Below are positions 1 to 8,253 of a DNA stretch of 64,000 nt, in pieces. The first letter of the stretch is position 1; every line of letters begins with the position of its first letter. A program made the translations under genes and the position numbers. The DNA is from Synechococcus lacustris (lineage in GTDB: Bacteria; Cyanobacteriota; Cyanobacteriia; PCC-6307; Cyanobiaceae): contig CAJAQB010000013.1 in the NCBI GenBank assembly GCA_903943975.1, positions 186,001-250,000 of the forward strand. The letters run 5' to 3'. Below the pieces are notes generated by a model that saw only the letters and a program-made list of their open reading frames with translations, was not told the origin of the DNA and made no database searches.

Positions 1-495
1 GACCGCGACCAGGCCCAGGCCCTGCAGCAGTTGCAGGGGCGGCTGGGGGCGGTGCGTCAGGGGCTGCAGGGGTTGGCGGTGGAGCAGTTGGAGGTGAGTT
101 CCCCCAGCAGCTGGAACGCTTCCGGCCGGATCCAGGCCTCAGTGCAATTGAGTGGCTTGCTGGCACCAGAGCAGCTCAATGGCTTGGTGCAGCTGGGCAG
201 CCTGGCGGGGGTGCAGTTGCAACCGGTGCAGGCCCAGGCCGCCGCCTCTGGGGATGCCGCCGCCCGCAAACAGTTGCTGAAACAGGCCTACCGGGAGGCC
301 CTTGCCCAGGGCCAGGAGCTGGCCGCTGCCTTGGGTCTTAGCCGCTTGCGGCCCCTGGAGGTGCAGCTGGAGGGCGGACCCCAACCCCGACCCATGGCCC
401 TAAAGGCCATGGCGGCGGCGCCGGCCTTTGATCCGCGCGAACTGCCGCCCCCCACCGATCAACTCAGCCTGCAGGTGAGTTTCTGTGCCCGTTGA
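1..495 (+). CDS. SIMPL-domain (DUF541) protein, 3' part only
   Basis: The reading frame is open from the first base of the window to TGA at 493-495, so the start lies upstream. The 164 visible residues are rich in Gln, Leu and Ala and look like the C-terminal half of a SIMPL/DUF541 protein. These are periplasmic or lipoprotein-type proteins of poorly known function, related to E. coli YggE. The end, with an alternating pattern in DQLSLQVSFCAR, fits the last beta strand of that fold. Family assignment is from overall pattern and is moderate. Nothing catalytic is visible. Confidence 0.6.
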   Translation, partial: DRDQAQALQQLQGRLGAVRQGLQGLAVEQLEVSSPSSWNASGRIQASVQLSGLLAPEQLNGLVQLGSLAGVQLQPVQAQAAASGDAAARKQLLKQAYREALAQGQELAAALGLSRLRPLEVQLEGGPQPRPMALKAMAAAPAFDPRELPPPTDQLSLQVSFCAR

Positions 496-559
496 GCGGC
501 GGTTGCTTGTGGCAGCTCCGGGCTGTTTCTAAGGTCATGCCCAATCAGCCGCAGCATTC

Positions 560-3136
560 ATGCAGATCTTCAGTCGCTGGTCTGAGTCCCAGGCGCGTCT
601 CGTGCGCTGGGTGCTGTTGATTGGCTGGTTGTTGATCATCCTTTCGCTGCTCCTGCCGCTCTCGATGCCAGAAAACCTGGTGCCGGAATGCTCGGCTGGC
701 AATTTGCATTGCCTGTTGCACCATCAGCCGGGAAATCGCCTGTTTTGGGGCGTGGTGGTGCCCAGTGGTGTGTTGATGATCGTGCTGCTGAGCCATGAGC
801 TTTGGCGCCGCATCTGTCCCCTCGCTTTCGTCTCCCAGCTGTTCCGGGCCCTTGGTCGCCAGCGCACCCGGCTTGGCAAGGGGGGCAAGCCCGAGGTGGT
901 GAAGGTGGCCACGGATTCCTGGTTGGGTCGCCACCACGTGCAGTTGCAGTGGTCGTTATTGATTGCGGGCCTGTGTCTACGCCTGTTGGTGGTAAACAGC
1001 AACCCCTTGGGCTTGGCCCTGTTTCTGCTGGTAACCCTGGCGGCGGCCCTTCTGGTGGGCTGGGCCTATGGCGGTAAGGCCTGGTGCCAGTACGTATGTC
1101 CGATGGCACCGGTGCAGACGGTGCTCACCGGCCCCCGCGGTCCCCTGGGCAGCCCGGCCCACCTCGGGACCAATTCAAAAATCACCCAGTCGATGTGCCG
1201 CAGCTTGGGGGATAGCGGTAAGGAACAGAGCGCCTGTGTGGCCTGCCAGGCCCCTTGCCTCGATATCGATGCCGAGCGGGCCTTCTGGCAGAACCTCTCG
1301 GGCAAACGGGGTCTTGATTGGGCCTGGTATTCGTATCCGGGGTTGGTGTGGGCCTTCTTTGAGCTGATGCAGCGCATGGATGGTGGTGCCTCAGCCCAAA
1401 ACGGCGACCTCATCTATCTGCGTTCGGGGCTCTGGGCCTATGACGCCGGTTTACCGGGGCGCGCCCTGGATCGATTGTTTCCCTTCTTGCCATTGCCCAG
1501 CCTGGTGGCAGTGCCCCTGGCGTTGGTGTTGGCCGCCTGGCTGTCTGTGGCCCTGTTCCGGGCGTTGGCCAAGCTGCAGCAACGGCGTTATCTCCGCGAG
1601 GGACGGCGGGAGGCGGCCAGCCTCGCCACTTTCCACACCCGCCTGATCGCCACCTTTACGGCGATCAACAGTTTCTTCTGGTTTGTGGACCCGAGCCAGG
1701 GGGCCTTTGGGCCCCATGGGGGCCAGTTAATTCGTTCCCTGGTGCTCACCGTTTCAGCGATTTGGCTGTTTCGTAGTTGGGGTCGAGACCAGGCCACCTA
1801 TCGCCGGGAGAGCACCAGTGAGAGCCTGCGCCGCCAGCTAAAGGATTTGCCGGAGTTGGCGGCGGCCCTGGATGGCCGTTCGCTCGCAGAACTCTCCCCC
1901 CAGGAGGTGTTCACCCTTGCCAAGGCGATGCCGGCGGTGGGGTTGCAGCGCTCCCGCGAGATCTACCGGGGTGTGGTGGCCGACATGTTGCGCACCGGCC
2001 GTCTGGAACGGGCTGCCGCCCTTTTGCAACTGCAGGATCTGCGCCAAACCCTGCAACTTGAAGATCAGGATCACCACGAAGCGATGCGTTGGCTGGCCCA
2101 GGAGCAGCCCAACCTGTTGCGGCTCGATGCCCGCGAACGCCAGGTGGATGACCTGCGTAGGGAGGCGGTGGCAGAGGCGATCCATGACCTGTTGGCTACC
2201 GCCGGCATGGATCTGCTTGATCCCAGCAATCTCCGCCCAGCCCTGGCGGAACGCTTGGAACAGCTGCGTGCCAGCTGTGGTCTCAGTGGGGAAGGTTGGG
2301 CGGAAATGCTTGAAAGCTTTGGGCCGAAGGGGAACCTCGAGCAGCAGCGGCTCAACCATTTGTTGCTGGAGTGGCAAACCCAGGCAGCGCTACTGACCCT
2401 GTTCCAGCAAGAAGCCAGCAGGGATGCCATGTTGCGCCCCCTGCTGCTGGCCATGGAACTGCGGGTGCAGGGGTTGGCCCAACTGCTCGACCCCCGGCTT
2501 GCGGCCGCGGCGTTGCCGCCCCTGCCGCAGCAAATGGCGGCGGCGGGCAGCCTCGAGCAGGCCTTTGACCTGCTCTGGGAAGACCCAGACCCCGATACGG
2601 CCGGTTGGGTGCTGATGTTGGAGCGGCAGCGGCACCCCGAGCGCCTCGCCCGCCGCTTGCAGCATCCCCGCCAGGGCCTGGCCAGTTCGCCTTTCTTGGA
2701 GATCCAGCGCCGGGGGGAACCCCACCCTGATACCGCTGAGTTCCCATTCCTGGCGGCGTCGCCTTTGTTTGCCGATCTACCGCCGGCGGGCCTGGTTTGG
2801 GTGGCTAGCCAGGGCGAGATCCATGCTTGGCAGCCCGGGGAGGTGGTGGTGCAGGAGGGGGCGATTAGCGATGGCTTGGGGGTGGTGTTGGCCGGTTCCG
2901 GCAGGGTCAACATCCCGACTGGGGCACTGGTGATCCTCGGGCCCGGTGAAACGATTGGGGAGATGGGTGTGATCACTGGCAACCCCCGCAATAACACTGT
3001 GAAAGCGGGCCCTGAGGGGCTGAAGGCATTCCAGGTGCCGCGCGAATCCTTTGAGGAACTGCTGCATCGCTCCCGTTATTTTTCGCGGGGCCTGCTGCGG
3101 CAGTTGGCGGAACGGCTCACTGCAACCAGCCGCTAA
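560..3136 (+). CDS. NapH/CcoG-like Fe-S membrane protein with C-terminal cyclic-nucleotide-binding domain
   Basis: A protein of 858 residues. The N-terminal third has several hydrophobic segments and two cysteine clusters: WCQYVCP near residue 175, then CRSL followed by CVACQAPC near residues 214-233. This is the arrangement of NapH/NosR/CcoG-type membrane polyferredoxins and suggests 4Fe-4S binding next to the membrane. A long Leu/Gln/Arg-rich helical region follows. Residues about 735-858 form a cNMP-binding (Crp-like) domain with IGEMG (Glu801) and NPR (Arg810), the positions that hold the cyclic phosphate and ribose in cAMP-binding domains. The redox partner is unknown. The 3' end overlaps the convergent MscS gene by 20 bp. 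The start is ATG; no other likely start is visible. Confidence 0.75.
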   Translation: MQIFSRWSESQARLVRWVLLIGWLLIILSLLLPLSMPENLVPECSAGNLHCLLHHQPGNRLFWGVVVPSGVLMIVLLSHELWRRICPLAFVSQLFRALGRQRTRLGKGGKPEVVKVATDSWLGRHHVQLQWSLLIAGLCLRLLVVNSNPLGLALFLLVTLAAALLVGWAYGGKAWCQYVCPMAPVQTVLTGPRGPLGSPAHLGTNSKITQSMCRSLGDSGKEQSACVACQAPCLDIDAERAFWQNLSGKRGLDWAWYSYPGLVWAFFELMQRMDGGASAQNGDLIYLRSGLWAYDAGLPGRALDRLFPFLPLPSLVAVPLALVLAAWLSVALFRALAKLQQRRYLREGRREAASLATFHTRLIATFTAINSFFWFVDPSQGAFGPHGGQLIRSLVLTVSAIWLFRSWGRDQATYRRESTSESLRRQLKDLPELAAALDGRSLAELSPQEVFTLAKAMPAVGLQRSREIYRGVVADMLRTGRLERAAALLQLQDLRQTLQLEDQDHHEAMRWLAQEQPNLLRLDARERQVDDLRREAVAEAIHDLLATAGMDLLDPSNLRPALAERLEQLRASCGLSGEGWAEMLESFGPKGNLEQQRLNHLLLEWQTQAALLTLFQQEASRDAMLRPLLLAMELRVQGLAQLLDPRLAAAALPPLPQQMAAAGSLEQAFDLLWEDPDPDTAGWVLMLERQRHPERLARRLQHPRQGLASSPFLEIQRRGEPHPDTAEFPFLAASPLFADLPPAGLVWVASQGEIHAWQPGEVVVQEGAISDGLGVVLAGSGRVNIPTGALVILGPGETIGEMGVITGNPRNNTVKAGPEGLKAFQVPRESFEELLHRSRYFSRGLLRQLAERLTATSR

Positions 3137-4607
3137 ATAGACGGCGCATCCGTTCCATCAGGTCTTGTTGCTGGGCGGAGGCAGCTTCTGATTCCAGATT
3201 GTTGATTTCCGCTTGGCGTTGGCTCACTAGCTGGCTGAAGCTATCCAGCAGGCTGGGATCCTCCTGCAGCAGGGCCGCCATCGCCTCGCGTTTGATCTCC
3301 AGCAGTTTTGATTCGCAGGTGGCGCGCACCGTGGCGGAGCGACATTCGCCGGTGCAGAGTGTCATCTCGCCGAAGATTTCGCCGCGGTGCAGTTGGGTAA
3401 TTGTGATTTGACCGCCAGTGGCCAAACGCTTAGTCACCTCCACTTCGCCAGCGCTAACCAGAAACAGGGATTGGCCCTGGTCTCCTTCCCTCACCACTGC
3501 TTCGCCGGGGCCATAGCTATGGCATTGACTGGTTTCAATTAGTTGTTCCAGTTGATTGTCAGCAAGGTTGGCAAAGATCGAGACCTTTTGGAGCAGCTCC
3601 AGTTGTTGGCTGTGGGCGATTGCTTTGCCGTTCTGGTCGTCGCCATCGACCAGGGCAGCGGCCTCCACCATGGCCGTCACCCGCAGGTCTTGGACCGGGT
3701 AGGGGATCGTTTGGCCATGGCGCCGCAGCAGGTACCAGAGTTGTTCCAGCAGGTCGCTGCGCAGGCCCAGCCCCTGGCCATAGTCGGCCTGCCAGGCCAG
3801 CAATTCATAGCGAATTGAGCTGTCATCAAAGGCGGCGATCCGCACCACGGGGGCGGGATTATGGAGTACTAGGGGGTGCTGGCGGGCCAGTTGCAGCAGC
3901 AGTGACTTGGCCTGGGCCGGCGGCAGGTTGTAGTCAAGGCCGATAAATAGTCGGTTGCCATAGGGGCCGTATTGACTGAAGTTGCGCAGGTCCTTGGCGG
4001 TGAGTTGGTTGTTGGGAATATTCAGCTTGGAGCCATCAATACAACGCAGTTCGGTGTCGCGCCAGGTCACGGAGATCACCCGGCCGATATTGCCTTCCAC
4101 CTCGATCCAGTCGCCTTCCTTTACCACCTGCTCCAGCTGCAGGCTGAGGCCGCCGATCAGATCCTTCAGCGGTTCCTGGGCTGCCAAGCCAAAGATCGCC
4201 GTCAGCACCGCTGAGGTGGTTACTAGCCCCAGCAGGTCCACCCGGGCCCGTTGTTGCAACAGCACCACTACCACCAGGGCGCTAACCAGCACCAACAGCA
4301 GATCCCGCAGGATTTTTGGGGTGCTGGGCAGTAGCCGTAGCCTGGGGAACAACTCCAGCACCAGCCAGATCAGCAGCCGCGTGATCGCCACCGCCAGCAG
4401 CAGGTCGTCGGCCATCGCCACAACGATGCGCAGGCTGTGGTTGGCGCCGTTCCAGTTGATGCCGTTGCCCAGCGCCCAGCTCAGCAGGGCCAGGCTGGGC
4501 AGGCGCCAGGGGAAGCTGGGCCAGCGCAGGCGGCTGCAGAGGCGGTTAAGCCCCAGCAGCAGCAGGATCCCAAGGGCTGCAACAATCCAGAACTTGAGGG
4601 CAACCAT
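3117..4607 (-). CDS. MscS-type mechanosensitive channel with cyclic-nucleotide-binding domain
   Basis: A protein of 496 residues. N-terminal hydrophobic helices lead into an MscS core: a pore-helix-like stretch with TSAVLTAIFGLAAQEPLKDL, then the beta domain with EGDWIEVEGNIGRV and WRDTELRCIDG. The C-terminal part (about residues 350-470) is a Crp-like cNMP-binding domain with FGEMTL (Glu414) and CRSATV, which keeps the Glu, Arg and Ser of cAMP pockets. Gating of small-conductance channels by cyclic nucleotides is described for this combined architecture (bCNG-type channels), but ligand and ion selectivity cannot be read here. ATG at 4607 is preferred over an in-frame TTG two codons upstream. 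It is convergent with the Fe-S/cNMP gene. Confidence 0.85.
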   Translation of the reverse strand: MVALKFWIVAALGILLLLGLNRLCSRLRWPSFPWRLPSLALLSWALGNGINWNGANHSLRIVVAMADDLLLAVAITRLLIWLVLELFPRLRLLPSTPKILRDLLLVLVSALVVVVLLQQRARVDLLGLVTTSAVLTAIFGLAAQEPLKDLIGGLSLQLEQVVKEGDWIEVEGNIGRVISVTWRDTELRCIDGSKLNIPNNQLTAKDLRNFSQYGPYGNRLFIGLDYNLPPAQAKSLLLQLARQHPLVLHNPAPVVRIAAFDDSSIRYELLAWQADYGQGLGLRSDLLEQLWYLLRRHGQTIPYPVQDLRVTAMVEAAALVDGDDQNGKAIAHSQQLELLQKVSIFANLADNQLEQLIETSQCHSYGPGEAVVREGDQGQSLFLVSAGEVEVTKRLATGGQITITQLHRGEIFGEMTLCTGECRSATVRATCESKLLEIKREAMAALLQEDPSLLDSFSQLVSQRQAEINNLESEAASAQQQDLMERMRRLFSGWLQ

Positions 4608-4665
4608 GGGCAAGGGTGGTATTGCCAGTCATCCTGACGGCAGACTTTGCTGATGCAAACCAGGA

Positions 4666-5010
4666 ATGACTGGGCCGATGGAACTGTTTGACCTGTTTCT
4701 GATGTTGGCCATGGGCCATTTCCTTGGCGACTTTGGCCTGCAGAGCAACCGCATGGCCAAGGAGAAGTGCCCTGGACCCGGCCATTCCTTGCCCTGGGGC
4801 TATTGGCTCACGGCCCACGGGGCTATCCATGGTTTGATCGTGGCCTTGCTCACGGGGGTGCCGTTGCTGGGGTTGGCGGAATGGCTAGCCCACATGCTGA
4901 TTGATTGGGGCAAATGTCGCGGCTGGTATCAGCTGCTGCCTGACCAGGGCCTGCATCTGTTCTGCAAATTGCTTTGGACCCTGGCCTGCCTATTCCTGCT
5001 GCCCCGCTGA
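4666..5010 (+). CDS. DUF3307 family small membrane protein
   Basis: A protein of 114 residues with three hydrophobic stretches. The N-terminus has GHFLGDFGLQSNRMAKEK, the hallmark of DUF3307 (D, Q and K/R in a loop after the first helix). A central AHGAIHGL and an LIDWGKCRG segment also fit the family. Function is unknown. It ends one base before the ATG of the Crp/Fnr regulator, so the two are probably co-transcribed. An internal ATG at 4678 is an alternative start. Confidence 0.75.
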   Translation: MTGPMELFDLFLMLAMGHFLGDFGLQSNRMAKEKCPGPGHSLPWGYWLTAHGAIHGLIVALLTGVPLLGLAEWLAHMLIDWGKCRGWYQLLPDQGLHLFCKLLWTLACLFLLPR

Positions 5011-5011
5011 C

Positions 5012-5701
5012 ATGGCCCTATCCCCCCTTTCCCCTGGGCAACTGCAGGCCCTGCCGTTGTTTCAGAGCCTGGATCGCCCGGATCTGGAGCGGCTGTTGGA
5101 ACGGCAGCTGCATACGGCGATTGCCACTGATCAGTTGTTGGTGCAGGAGAACGACTGGGGTGAAACCCTGTTTGTGATCCTTGAAGGCTTGGCGAAGGTG
5201 CGTTGCCATAGCTCCGAGGGGGAGGAGGTGGTGTTGTCTTTATTGGGGAAGGGGGATGTGTTTGGCGAGTTGGCCCTGCTGGACGACAAGCCCCGTTCCG
5301 CCGATGTGTTGGCGCTCACTCCGCTCAGCCTGGTGAAGTTGCCGGGGGGGGTATTCCGCCAGTTGATGCTCAGCCGACCGGCCCTGGCCCTGGCGATCGC
5401 CCAGCTGGAAAGCAAGCGGCTGCGCGAACTAAACCGTCGCTTTGTGATTCATTCCGCCGATGCCACCACCCGGTTGCTCAATGCCCTGGCGGAGTTGGCC
5501 CGCCACAGCGCCGGTGGCCAGGATGTGTTGGCCCTGATCCCCCCCCTGGCCCAGCGGGAGCTGGCGGCCCTGGCGGGGCTCTCCCGGGAAACCACCTCCC
5601 GCACCCTCAGCAAGTTGCGGGAGCGCGGTTATCTACAGGAAGAGGGGGGGGGCCTGCGTTTGCTCAGTCTTGAACCCCTGCGGAAACGCTGTTTGCTCTA
5701 G
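5012..5701 (+). CDS. Crp/Fnr-family transcriptional regulator
   Basis: A protein of 229 residues. Residues about 15-115 form the sensor beta barrel with FGELALLDDKPRSADV; Glu86, Arg95 and Ser96 match the cyclic-nucleotide-contacting residues of Crp. A long dimerisation helix follows (VKLPGGVFRQLMLSRP onward). The C-terminal winged helix-turn-helix, around LAQRELAALAGLSRETTSRTL, is the DNA-recognition motif. There is no cysteine cluster for an Fe-S centre as in FNR. It directly follows the DUF3307 gene with one base between. An ATG at 5012 is chosen; the frame is open upstream but that stretch only reads through the DUF3307 gene. The likely ligand is cAMP, which is inference from the pocket residues and the nearby cyclases. 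Confidence 0.88.
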   Translation: MALSPLSPGQLQALPLFQSLDRPDLERLLERQLHTAIATDQLLVQENDWGETLFVILEGLAKVRCHSSEGEEVVLSLLGKGDVFGELALLDDKPRSADVLALTPLSLVKLPGGVFRQLMLSRPALALAIAQLESKRLRELNRRFVIHSADATTRLLNALAELARHSAGGQDVLALIPPLAQRELAALAGLSRETTSRTLSKLRERGYLQEEGGGLRLLSLEPLRKRCLL

Positions 5702-5779
5702 GCCCAGCGTGAGCAAGATCACAGCTTCGATTGATGGCAGAGACAAGGGCTACCCGGCCCCCTGTGCAAAGGTTGCCAT

Positions 5780-6403
5780 ATGCATCTGATCCCGAATCCT
5801 TCCATGGTGAAGTTGCCCCAAGCGCTCTTGGCACTGGCTTTGCTGGTTGGTGGGGGGCCCTTCCCCGCTCCCAGCCAGGCCCAACAGGCGTCGTCCAGCC
5901 AATTTCCGGGCCGCCGGGTGGGTGGGGGCACCCGCGGTGAGTGCACCTCCCGCTTGATCGCCCATCTGCTGCCCGCCTCAAACATTCAAGGGGTGGCCCA
6001 GGGCAAGGCCCCCCGCATTGCCCTGCTGGAGGGCCCTGCGGCCCAAACCTATCCGTTGTTGCTGAATTTGCAGGGGCTGCGCTCCTATCAGTTGGAGCCC
6101 ATGGCAGCCGGGGTGCGCTTGCTCACCCTGCCGCCGCTGGCCTCCGAGACCCGCTGGGAAAGTTCCTTCCTCTGCCCTGGGGCAGCGGGGGCCTCTGGTG
6201 ATCCCTTGGGCTTTGTGACCACCGCCTCGCCGCCGGCCCTCAGTTTGATTCGGCCGGGCCAGCCCGCTGGGCCGCTGCTGGATCGACTGGCGGCCAGCTG
6301 TGGCGCCACCGTACCCACAGCAGAATTGAGGGCCGTGCTGGGGGGAGATCCCCTGCCCGGTGATTGGCCGGAGCAGCTGCCGGTGCGTTGTCAGCAGCTC
6401 TGA
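5780..6403 (+). CDS. DUF928 family exported protein
   Basis: A protein of 207 residues. A signal peptide (hydrophobic core LALALLVGGG, cleavage near SQAQQ) is followed by RRVGGGTRGEC, the signature of DUF928, a cyanobacterial family of unknown function. Three or more cysteines in the mature part (SCGAT, RCQQL, LCPGA) may form disulfides. AGG upstream of ATG 5780 supports that start; ATG 5804 would give a tighter signal peptide. DUF928 genes often sit with CHASE2 cyclases, haemagglutinin-type exoproteins and CHAT proteins, as here. The 3' end overlaps the convergent cyclase by 13 bp. Confidence 0.75.
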   Translation: MHLIPNPSMVKLPQALLALALLVGGGPFPAPSQAQQASSSQFPGRRVGGGTRGECTSRLIAHLLPASNIQGVAQGKAPRIALLEGPAAQTYPLLLNLQGLRSYQLEPMAAGVRLLTLPPLASETRWESSFLCPGAAGASGDPLGFVTTASPPALSLIRPGQPAGPLLDRLAASCGATVPTAELRAVLGGDPLPGDWPEQLPVRCQQL

Positions 6404-8250
6404 TTGTCGTTTGCGATTAATTCGTAGACGTTGACGGTTTGATCCCGACCTTTGAGCGGGAAATCCCCCCAGTTGTTGAGGGGCCAATCCTTGGCTTCCA
6501 CCAACTCAAGGGTGGTTTCAGAAACCAGTACCCGACAATCACTATCCATCCGTTCTTTCTCTAGGGATTCCAAGCGGGCGCTCACATTGACCACATCGCC
6601 GATCACGGCGTATTCCATCCGTTCGCTGCTGCCCATCGAACCGGTGATCACCTCGCCGCTGTGGATCCCCACCCGCAAGCGCAGGATCGGCCGTTGTTCT
6701 GCCAGCAGTTCTTTCTTTAATTCTGCCACCGCCCCCTGTAGGGCCTGGCCGGTGGCTATGGCGTTGGTGGCGGTCTGGCGGGGGTCCTGGGCCACGGGCA
6801 CACCAAATACCGCCAGGAAGCCATCGCCGGTGAATTTGTTCACCATGCCTCCGTGGCGATGGATCAGCGGCACAAACAGTTCCATGCCCCTGTTTACCCA
6901 CTGGAGCGTGTCGGTGGGCGGCAGCCGTTCAGATACCTTGCTGAAGCCAACGATGTCGGCGAAAAGGATCGTTACGGCTAGTTGTCGGCCGGGAAAGCGC
7001 CCTTCCTCGAGCAGGGTTTCCCGTTGTTTCCAGAGTTCAGCGGCCACCTCAGGGGAGGTGGTTTGGCCTAGGAGCCGTTCGATTTGGCGCCGTTGCAGTT
7101 GGCTCGCCGCCCCCCGCCGCAACCAGCCGGCGGCCGTCAACACCGCCAGGCTGGCGGCGGGCAGGCTCACTGCCAGCCAATAGCCGTTTAATAGCAGTCC
7201 AAAGCCGAGGCCGAGCAGGACTATTTCCCCGATTAGCAACAGCCAGCCACTACGTCGCAGCGCCTGGGCCGCTTCGCCGATGGCGATGCCGGCCCCTATG
7301 GCCAGCAGCAACAGCAGTCCTTCCGCCCAGCTGGGGAGCGCCTCCATCTGGAATTTCCCGCCGGCCTCCAGATCCACTAGGGCTGCGAGCCGATGGCCAT
7401 GCACCTCCACCCCGGGCATGGTGGCGAGGCTGGCGGCGCTGCTGAAACGGGTGAAGGGGGTGTTGAAGCTGTCGCGCAGGGAGGCGGCCGTACTGCCGAT
7501 TAGCACCAGCGAACCTTTGATCTGCGCCGGCGGAATTTGGCCGTTCAGTAGTTGCGTCAGGCTCCAGAGCGGAAAACTGCCGGGCTGGTGGAAGGCCAGC
7601 ATCCGTTGGCGACCGGATGCATCCACCTGGCTGTAGCCGCCAGAGCTGGCTTGTAGCCATTGTTGCCGTAATGGCTCCTTGTTAAAGCGCTGGCGCAGTT
7701 TGGCATGCCCCTGGGCCACCTCCAGTAGCCGTAGGGGCAGGGCCAGGCTGTTTTCCGGTTGGCCATCCACATGCACCAGGTCCCGGCGCAGCACCCCATC
7801 GCCATCCACCACCAGATCGTTGAAAGCCTGTTGCCGGGCTGGGGTAGTGGGCGGAGCTGGGATCGCCTCAGCGGCGTTGAAGATCGCTACTACCTTTGGG
7901 TTACGGCGCAGCTCTTGCCTCAGTTCTTCGGCGCCTGGGCCCATCCCCCGGTCGCGGTAGAGGTCGATGCCGATGGCTAAGGCCCCATCGCGGCTCAGTC
8001 GCTGAACCGCCTGGCTGAGCAGGTGATCGTCTAGGGGCCAGCCATAGCGGCGGATATCAGCTTCATCAATGCCAATCAGTCGCACCGGGGTGCTGCGGCC
8101 GGAGGGGGCAGCCCGCAGATTCAGGCTCACGTCATAAAGCAGCAGGTTGAGGGTTTCGCTGATGCCACTGGCACTGAGTCCCGCCAGCACAAGGAAGCCG
8201 ATGCCATAGGGGCTGAGAACGGCAACCAGGGCTTTCCAACGGCGGGCCAT
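6391..8250 (-). CDS. CHASE2-domain class III adenylate/guanylate cyclase
   Basis: A protein of 619 residues. An N-terminal membrane helix precedes an extracytoplasmic CHASE2 sensor domain (about residues 40-300, with DYSQ-free but typical LIGIDEADIRRYG and GSLVLIGSTAASLRD motifs). Three further membrane helices follow (about 305-375), then a cytoplasmic class III cyclase domain (about 420-600). Metal-binding Asp residues lie in FADIVGF and GDGFLAVFG. Lys in NKFTGDG is the usual adenine-specifying residue. The partner position in YAVIGDVVN is Ala, where the second cyclase here has Thr. VNVSAR supplies the transition-state Asn and Arg. It lies three bases after tpsB on the same strand, so the pair is probably an operon. 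Confidence 0.9.
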   Translation of the reverse strand: MARRWKALVAVLSPYGIGFLVLAGLSASGISETLNLLLYDVSLNLRAAPSGRSTPVRLIGIDEADIRRYGWPLDDHLLSQAVQRLSRDGALAIGIDLYRDRGMGPGAEELRQELRRNPKVVAIFNAAEAIPAPPTTPARQQAFNDLVVDGDGVLRRDLVHVDGQPENSLALPLRLLEVAQGHAKLRQRFNKEPLRQQWLQASSGGYSQVDASGRQRMLAFHQPGSFPLWSLTQLLNGQIPPAQIKGSLVLIGSTAASLRDSFNTPFTRFSSAASLATMPGVEVHGHRLAALVDLEAGGKFQMEALPSWAEGLLLLLAIGAGIAIGEAAQALRRSGWLLLIGEIVLLGLGFGLLLNGYWLAVSLPAASLAVLTAAGWLRRGAASQLQRRQIERLLGQTTSPEVAAELWKQRETLLEEGRFPGRQLAVTILFADIVGFSKVSERLPPTDTLQWVNRGMELFVPLIHRHGGMVNKFTGDGFLAVFGVPVAQDPRQTATNAIATGQALQGAVAELKKELLAEQRPILRLRVGIHSGEVITGSMGSSERMEYAVIGDVVNVSARLESLEKERMDSDCRVLVSETTLELVEAKDWPLNNWGDFPLKGRDQTVNVYELIANDNQSC

Positions 8251-8253
8251 GGT

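Noticed and set aside
2071-2997. 308-codon minus-strand ORF inside the Fe-S/cNMP gene
   Set aside because: Ser/Arg/Pro-rich composition and full overlap with a gene with recognisable domains.
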